Assembly: GCA_030688105.1 (NCBI GenBank)
Contig: JAUYIV010000069.1
Location: forward strand, 1-5,524
DNA from: Actinomycetota bacterium
GTDB lineage: Bacteria > Actinomycetota > Acidimicrobiia > Spongiisociales > UBA11373
DNA length: 5,524 nt
Direction of reading: 5' to 3'
The position numbers and the translations under genes are program-made. Below are positions 5,490-5,524 of this stretch, in pieces; position 1 is the stretch's first letter; each line of letters begins with the position of its first letter. A model generated the notes under the pieces. It was not told where the DNA came from. It searched no databases and saw nothing but the letters and a program-made list of their open reading frames with translations.

Positions 5490-5524
5490 ACCGCGCCGGT
5501 GGGGCGGGAGCCGGCCCACGTTGT
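5490..5524 (+). other. In-frame continuation of the propeller after the TGA
   Basis: In the frame of the lipoprotein, the bases after the TGA encode TAPVGREPAHVV up to the window edge with no further stop. In YncE-like propellers each blade repeat begins with a pattern like T-x-PVG-x-xPAHVV before the next PDG turn, so this is residual coding sequence of the same gene, not a new one. Confidence 0.6.

Noticed and set aside
1..5524. CRISPR array, tRNA/rRNA, insertion sequence, attachment site
   Set aside because: No regularly spaced repeats, no tRNA-like cloverleaf, and no transposase or terminal inverted repeats were seen.

Overview
The window is high-GC DNA of actinobacterial character. Evidence: many GTG starts, four visible stop codons that are all TGA, G/C-rich third positions, a DprE1-family flavin oxidase (a hallmark of Actinomycetota cell-wall and polysaccharide pathways), and a SHOCT mini-protein next to an OmpR-type two-component system. 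I cannot place it more precisely from the sequence.

Layout. The left half (1-2644) is a minus-strand unit: a 12-helix polysaccharide flippase-like protein (2644 down to 1373) is followed after 4 nt by a DprE1-like FAD oxidoreductase (1368 down past base 1, lacking only its last few residues). The spacing indicates one translationally coupled transcript, plausibly for making or exporting an envelope glycan or lipid-linked sugar. A 157-nt divergent region (2645-2801) separates it from a plus-strand block: a 78-residue one-helix SHOCT protein (2802-3038), a 138-nt gap with an inverted repeat and a tandem direct repeat, an OmpR/PhoB-type response regulator (3177-3929), its sensor kinase overlapping by 4 nt (3926-5077), and a lipoprotein with the start of a YncE-like beta-propeller (5172 onward).

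How the parts fit. The kinase and regulator form a complete phosphorelay pair. Two different tandem direct repeats with an 11-bp period, the geometry bound by PhoB/OmpR-type dimers, lie just upstream of the regulator and just upstream of the lipoprotein. This suggests autoregulation and control of the lipoprotein, although the two repeats differ in sequence.

Most worth a second look: (1) the lipoprotein frame is broken by a single in-frame TGA at 5487-5489, after which recognisable propeller sequence continues in the same frame to the window edge; (2) the DprE1-like protein keeps the family fold signatures but has lost nearly all the flavin- and substrate-contacting residues known from mycobacterial DprE1, including the benzothiazinone-target cysteine and the active-site lysine; (3) the two PhoB-box-like repeats. 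I saw no RNA gene, CRISPR array, insertion sequence or gene-free stretch over 300 bases.
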